A DNA stretch of 9,783 nt, from positions 1 through 9,783 of the forward strand of contig DDKG01000243.1 of the NCBI GenBank assembly GCA_002339265.1. Direction: 5' to 3'. Below, in pieces: positions 7,247-9,783 of this stretch. The notes under the pieces were generated by a model that was not told the DNA's origin, made no database searches, and saw only the letters and a program-made list of their open reading frames with translations. The DNA is from Massilia sp. UBA2604 (GTDB lineage: Bacteria; Pseudomonadota; Gammaproteobacteria; Burkholderiales; Burkholderiaceae_D). A program made the translations under genes and the position numbers. How positions within the stretch are numbered: position 1 is the first letter of the stretch; each line of letters opens with the position of its first letter.

Positions 7247-7708
7247 TTACTTCTTGTCAGGGAAACTGCCGTCCAGGTAGAACCAGCGAAGCACGCTATC
7301 CGGGCCGGGTTCGCGCACGAAGCGGCTGACTTCATGCAGGCGGTGCGCACGACCGCCGATCTTGAAGCGGGCGACGAATTCAACCGTATCTTCGTTCATG
7401 CGGTTCGGGTCTTGCTCTGGATCGTCCGGCAATTCTGCTTTACGTTGACGTAAACGTAAAGCAGTTTTTATCTCGAGTCCGAGCCAGCGCATGGGCTCGG
7501 ACTCGTCGATGATCGCTTCCTGCGGGCGGGTGCTGGGATGCCAAGTGGCAACCAAATACGGCTCGTCCTTGAGCGTGAACGCGGTATAACGTGAGCGCAT
7601 CAGGGTTTCGGCGGTCGGCGGCACGGCCGCGCCGGAGAGGAATGGGCCGCAGCAGCGATCGAAAGCGGGGCCGCTGCAAGGGCAGGGGGAGGTGGGACGG
7701 GTGGGCAT
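7247..7708 (-). CDS. ychJ: YchJ/UPF0225 family protein with SEC-C-type cysteine motif
   Basis: The 153-residue protein has an N-terminal CPCSG...CCGPFLSG motif (C9, C11, C19, C20), the SEC-C-like cysteine cluster expected to bind zinc. It is followed by [12 protein letters not shown] at 33-44, [12 protein letters not shown] at 51-62, WLGLEI at 75-80 and [20 protein letters not shown] at 111-130, then WFYLDG. These are the landmarks of the YchJ family, an NTF2-like fold whose biochemical role is not established as far as I know. E. coli YchJ as I remember it has a second cysteine cluster at its C-terminus, which is absent here. Between WLGL and VEFVARF this protein has 30 residues against about 15 in E. 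coli. The extra segment (about 81-105) is Arg/Lys- then Asp/Glu/Pro-rich, uses TTA codons and contains a perfect DNA palindrome. The ATG at 7708 is chosen over an in-frame TTG nine codons upstream. No clear ribosome-binding site precedes it. Confidence 0.88.
   Translation of the reverse strand: MPTRPTSPCPCSGPAFDRCCGPFLSGAAVPPTAETLMRSRYTAFTLKDEPYLVATWHPSTRPQEAIIDESEPMRWLGLEIKTALRLRQRKAELPDDPEQDPNRMNEDTVEFVARFKIGGRAHRLHEVSRFVREPGPDSVLRWFYLDGSFPDKK
7432..7464 (-). promoter_or_regulatory. Perfect 12-bp inverted repeat, candidate LiuR-like operator/promoter inside ychJ
   Basis: CTGCTTTACGTT (7435-7446) and AACGTAAAGCAG (7453-7464) are perfect reverse complements around a 6-nt centre. The core reads TTGACGTAAACGTAAA on the plus strand (7445-7460). 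This resembles the MerR-family LiuR operator of proteobacterial leucine-catabolism operons as I recall it; I could not check that. On the minus strand TTTACG (7460-7455), a 17-nt spacer and CAGAAT (7437-7432) make a weak promoter (4 of 6 matches each) with the palindrome between the boxes, the usual placement for MerR-type activators. It lies 222 nt upstream of the liuB start. On the plus strand the same stem is followed by TTTTT (7465-7469), so it could instead terminate antisense transcripts. The repeat is certain; the function is inference. Confidence 0.5.
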
Positions 7709-7740
7709 GGCGGCAATTATCCGCGATTTCTCCAACGCCA

Positions 7741-7766
7741 GTCATGCGCGGCGCATGACGCGCCGC
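7741..7766. repeat. Two overlapping, mutually exclusive palindromes between dadA and ychJ
   Basis: GTCATGCGC (7741-7749) and GCGCATGAC (7751-7759) form a perfect 9-bp inverted repeat around a single G. Overlapping it, GCGGCGC (7748-7754) and GCGCCGC (7760-7766) form a 7-bp stem with a 5-nt loop. As RNA the two folds compete; as DNA the first is a 19-bp near-perfect palindrome suited to a dimeric repressor. It lies after the dadA stop and 32 nt before the ychJ start. No T-run follows in either direction, so an ordinary intrinsic terminator is unlikely. Confidence 0.5.
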
Positions 7767-7792
7767 CCCATTGTTGAAAGGGCAAGTTGGTT

Positions 7793-9028
7793 TCAGTGAC
7801 GCAGCGTCAACCCATCCAGCCCGAACGGTGGCGCCTTCCCCTGCACCAGATCAGCCAGCACCGCCGCCGTCCCGCAGGCAAAGGTAAACCCCAGCGGCCC
7901 GTGCCCGACGTTCAGCCACAGATTGTCATACCGCGTAGCCCCGATGATCGGCGCGCTGCTCGGCGTCGCAGGCCGCAATCCCGCCCACACCGACACCTGC
8001 GAATAATCGGCCGCGCGCGGCATGGTTTCGCGCACCTGGCGTGTCAGGCCATCGACCCGCTTCGGATCGTGGCGCAGGTCTTCGCCCACCATGTCGACCA
8101 TCGCCGCTACCCGCAGCCGGTCGCCGATGCGCGCATACAGCACCTTGCGTTCGAAGTCGGTGACGCTGATCTCGGGCGCCACGTCGTCCTGGCGGATCGG
8201 CGCGGAGAGGCTGTAGCCCTTGAGCGGATACAGCGGCAGGTCGATCCCGATCGATTCGGCCAGATCGCGGCTCTGGATACCCGCCGCCAGCACATAGGCG
8301 TCCGCCGTGAGCAGGCCGCCGGCCGTCTCGACACCGCGGATGCGTGCGCGCTCGGCGTACAGCCCGCGCGCCTCGCCATGGACGACGCCGCGAAAGCGCG
8401 GATGGGCGCGCAGGCGCTCGGCCAGGGCCACGCAGAAGGCGTGGCAGTCGGCCACCGCTTCGCCGGCGTTGTAGATGCCGCCGGCCAGCAGGTGCTGGGC
8501 TGCGGCCAGCGCCGGTTCGCGCGCGCCGCATTCCTCGGGCGTCCAGATCTGCCCGGCGCCGGGTTTCGCCGCAGCCGCCTCGAATACGTCACGCGAGCGG
8601 TAGACCACCAGCTTGCCGGCGTCGCGCCAGTGGAACGATTCGGGCGGCACTACCAGTTCCAGCTGCTGCATCGCGCGGCGCGAGCACTCGCCCAGCTCGA
8701 GCAGCTTGGCCGTCGTGCGGCGGTTGACGTCGGCGCGGCAGTGGGCCAGGAAGCTGGCCAGCCAGCGGTATTGGCGCAGGTCGGCCTCTGGCCTGAAGCG
8801 CAGCGGGCCGTCGGCCTGGAACAGCCATTTGACCGCCTTCAGCGGAATGCCCTCGTCGGCCAGCGGCGAGACGTAGCGGTAGCTGAGCTGGCCGCCATTG
8901 CTGTAGCTGGCGCCGCTGCCGACTTCCGGCGCGCGTTCGAGCAGGGTGACGCCGTAGCCGGCTTCCACCAGCCACCAGGCCGAGGCCAGGCCGACGACGC
9001 CGCCGCCGATCACGATGATGTGCTGCAT
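7793..9028 (-). CDS. dadA: D-amino acid dehydrogenase (DadA-type FAD oxidoreductase)
   Basis: DadA-type enzymes oxidatively deaminate D-amino acids, typically D-alanine, to 2-oxo acids. They pass electrons to the respiratory chain and act at the inner face of the cytoplasmic membrane. The 411-residue protein begins with the dinucleotide-binding motif VIGGGVVGLASAWWLVEAGY at 6-25 and the acidic strand end E31, followed by ASYSNGGQLSY at 40-50. Later come VLAAGIQSR at 246-254, PLYPLKGYSLSAP at 265-277, WAGLRPATPSSAPIIG at 348-363 and LNVGHGPLGFTFACGTA at 372-388, the closing FAD-site block of DadA/DAO-family proteins. E. coli DadA is about 20 residues longer. Substrate specificity cannot be read from the sequence; other members of the DAO family are possible. 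ATG 9028 has only a weak ribosome-binding site. It stands 116 nt after the upstream hydrolase gene, so it may have its own promoter, but I found no convincing one. No alanine racemase gene is adjacent in the window. Confidence 0.9.
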   Translation of the reverse strand: MQHIIVIGGGVVGLASAWWLVEAGYGVTLLERAPEVGSGASYSNGGQLSYRYVSPLADEGIPLKAVKWLFQADGPLRFRPEADLRQYRWLASFLAHCRADVNRRTTAKLLELGECSRRAMQQLELVVPPESFHWRDAGKLVVYRSRDVFEAAAAKPGAGQIWTPEECGAREPALAAAQHLLAGGIYNAGEAVADCHAFCVALAERLRAHPRFRGVVHGEARGLYAERARIRGVETAGGLLTADAYVLAAGIQSRDLAESIGIDLPLYPLKGYSLSAPIRQDDVAPEISVTDFERKVLYARIGDRLRVAAMVDMVGEDLRHDPKRVDGLTRQVRETMPRAADYSQVSVWAGLRPATPSSAPIIGATRYDNLWLNVGHGPLGFTFACGTAAVLADLVQGKAPPFGLDGLTLRH

Positions 9029-9144
9029 GCCAGACTCGTTTGTTCAGATAGGGGAAAGGAGCTTAGAGGCTGTACGGACAGGCCGCCAATGAATCGTGGG
9101 GGCGAAGTCATAACCGGCATATATGCACGCATTTGCAGGGCCGT
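9029..9144. other. Intergenic region upstream of dadA with a 10-bp palindrome
   Basis: This 116-nt spacer separates the upstream hydrolase from dadA. It contains the perfect 10-bp palindrome GCATATATGC (9117-9126) in an AT-rich patch about 90 nt before the dadA start. I found no pair of -35/-10 hexamers with proper spacing and no terminator with a T-run. A dadA promoter here is plausible from the spacing but not shown. Confidence 0.3.
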
Positions 9145-9783
9145 TCAGGCAAGTTGGCCGAGGATGGTGTGCCGGACAACACTGGCCAGCACCCGTTCCT
9201 CGTAGCGCGCCAGCGAGGAGTCGCGGCCCTGAGCGGTCGCCGGATCGCGTGCGCTGCCGCCGGCCAGCACCACGATGCCGTTGCCGCTTGCGCGGTCCAT
9301 GGCGAAGATCGAGCGCAGCCCGTAGGCGTCGCCCAGGTGGCCCACGGCGTCGAAACCCGGCGTCAGCCACATCCCGGGACGGTCGGGATAATGGGCGTTG
9401 CCCAGGCCGCGCGGACTGAGGATGCTGCCCAGCGGGTTGCCGTTGCCGCCGACGCCATCGTAGGCCCAGTGGCGCGCGAACATCCGCTCGACCGTCGCTT
9501 GTTGCAGCAGGCGCTTGCCATCATGGACGCCGCCCGCCATCAGCATGCGCATGACGACGCCGAGGGCGCGCGCCGAGATGCGCAAGCCGCCGGTGGGGCT
9601 GAACGGTGTGGCGTTCGTTCCCGGCACATAACCGGCCAGGCCCGATGGCGGCTGGATGCCGGGGGCATCGACCTGCGCGACCCACGGTCCGTCCGGATTC
9701 CAGGTCTCGCTGTCCACCGCGCGCTTGCGGTAGATCGTGGCCAGCCGCTCCTGCGCCGCCTTCGGCAGTTCGGACGGGTTGTA
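9145..9783 (-). CDS. Beta-lactamase-fold serine hydrolase, C-terminal part, partial
   Basis: Only the last 212 residues are visible; the 5' end lies beyond 9783. The frame is open to the window edge and begins YNPSELPKAAQERLATIYRK. Recognisable features are GLAGYVPGTNATPFSPTGGL, the helix SARALGVVMRMLMAGGVHDG (typical of the beta-lactamase/penicillin-binding-protein C family near its C-terminus), and GHLGDAYGLRSIFAMD. The last corresponds to the HxG/KTG-box strand facing the active site. GIVVLAGGSARDP then gives the last core strand. The catalytic SxxK and YxN motifs would lie upstream, outside the window, so activity cannot be judged. Such proteins may be esterases, peptidases or beta-lactamases; I would not call it an antibiotic-resistance gene. 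A GTG inside the visible part (9717-9715) could look like a start, but homology-like sequence continues before it. Confidence 0.8.
   Translation of the reverse strand, partial: YNPSELPKAAQERLATIYRKRAVDSETWNPDGPWVAQVDAPGIQPPSGLAGYVPGTNATPFSPTGGLRISARALGVVMRMLMAGGVHDGKRLLQQATVERMFARHWAYDGVGGNGNPLGSILSPRGLGNAHYPDRPGMWLTPGFDAVGHLGDAYGLRSIFAMDRASGNGIVVLAGGSARDPATAQGRDSSLARYEERVLASVVRHTILGQLA

Noticed and set aside
7213..7260. A sigma-70 promoter for liuB starting with CTGACA (7255-7260).
   Set aside because: No -10-like hexamer lies at 16-19 nt spacing; the expected position reads AGGCGA.
5743..7329. A 528-codon open frame on the plus strand opposite liuB.
   Set aside because: It is antisense to a well-recognised gene, has the Arg/His/Ala/Val-rich composition of a GC-rich shadow frame, and shows no known motif. 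The other plus-strand frames (for example 1227-2633, 2222-3448, 7787-9205) are rejected for the same reason.
7709..7735. A TTG start for ychJ nine codons upstream.
   Set aside because: The added residues (MEKSRIIAA) are not like the family, which usually begins just before the CPCxS motif, and no ribosome-binding site supports it.
9145..9783. An antibiotic-resistance beta-lactamase.
   Set aside because: Only the C-terminal part is visible and the catalytic motifs are outside the window. The sequence fits the broad serine hydrolase/esterase group, so a resistance claim cannot be supported.
1..9783. Search for CRISPR repeats, tRNA or rRNA genes, insertion sequences, phage or toxin-antitoxin genes and riboswitches.
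   Set aside because: I saw no regularly spaced repeats, no recognisable RNA gene, no transposase or integrase motifs, and no small same-strand gene pairs. All long stretches are housekeeping metabolic genes.

Overview
The window is high-GC DNA (roughly two thirds G+C by eye). Every gene I can support is on the minus strand, so transcription runs from position 9783 towards position 1. Gene content and protein style suggest a betaproteobacterium of the Burkholderiales, perhaps an Oxalobacteraceae/Massilia-like organism. That assignment is inference from general resemblance, not from a search.

Layout in transcription order (right to left): the C-terminal part of a beta-lactamase-fold serine hydrolase (9783-9145, entering from outside the window); a DadA-type FAD-dependent D-amino acid dehydrogenase (9028-7793); a YchJ/UPF0225 protein (7708-7247); the carboxyltransferase subunit of methylcrotonyl-CoA carboxylase, liuB (7212-5605); an enoyl-CoA hydratase of the methylglutaconyl-CoA hydratase type, liuC (5590-4802); bioA, bioF, bioD and bioB in the order of the reactions (4785-389); a 118-bp palindromic repeat (261-378); and the first 58 codons of an acyl-CoA carboxylase biotin-carboxylase subunit, probably liuD (176-1, leaving the window).

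The main theme is a leucine/isovalerate catabolic operon with a four-gene biotin pathway in its middle. Methylcrotonyl-CoA carboxylase is biotin-dependent: LiuD carries the biotin and LiuB is the partner subunit. The genes that turn pimeloyl-thioester into biotin therefore sit between the two subunits of an enzyme that needs biotin. Spacing within liuB-liuC-bioA-bioF-bioD-bioB is very tight (14, 16, 2, -4 and 10 nt), so these genes are very probably co-transcribed and partly translationally coupled. The 212-nt gap before liuD holds hairpins and may uncouple its expression. Pimelate-forming genes (bioC/bioH) and liuA/liuE are not in the window.

The most unusual non-coding signals are: a perfect 12-bp inverted repeat inside ychJ, about 220 nt upstream of liuB, resembling what I recall of the MerR-family LiuR operator and lying in an apparent in-frame insertion with rare TTA codons; an AT-rich palindrome at the liuC/bioA junction overlapping a possible promoter; and a REPIN-like double palindrome between bioB and liuD. 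I see no phage, CRISPR, transposase, RNA-gene or defence-system signature, and no credible plus-strand gene.
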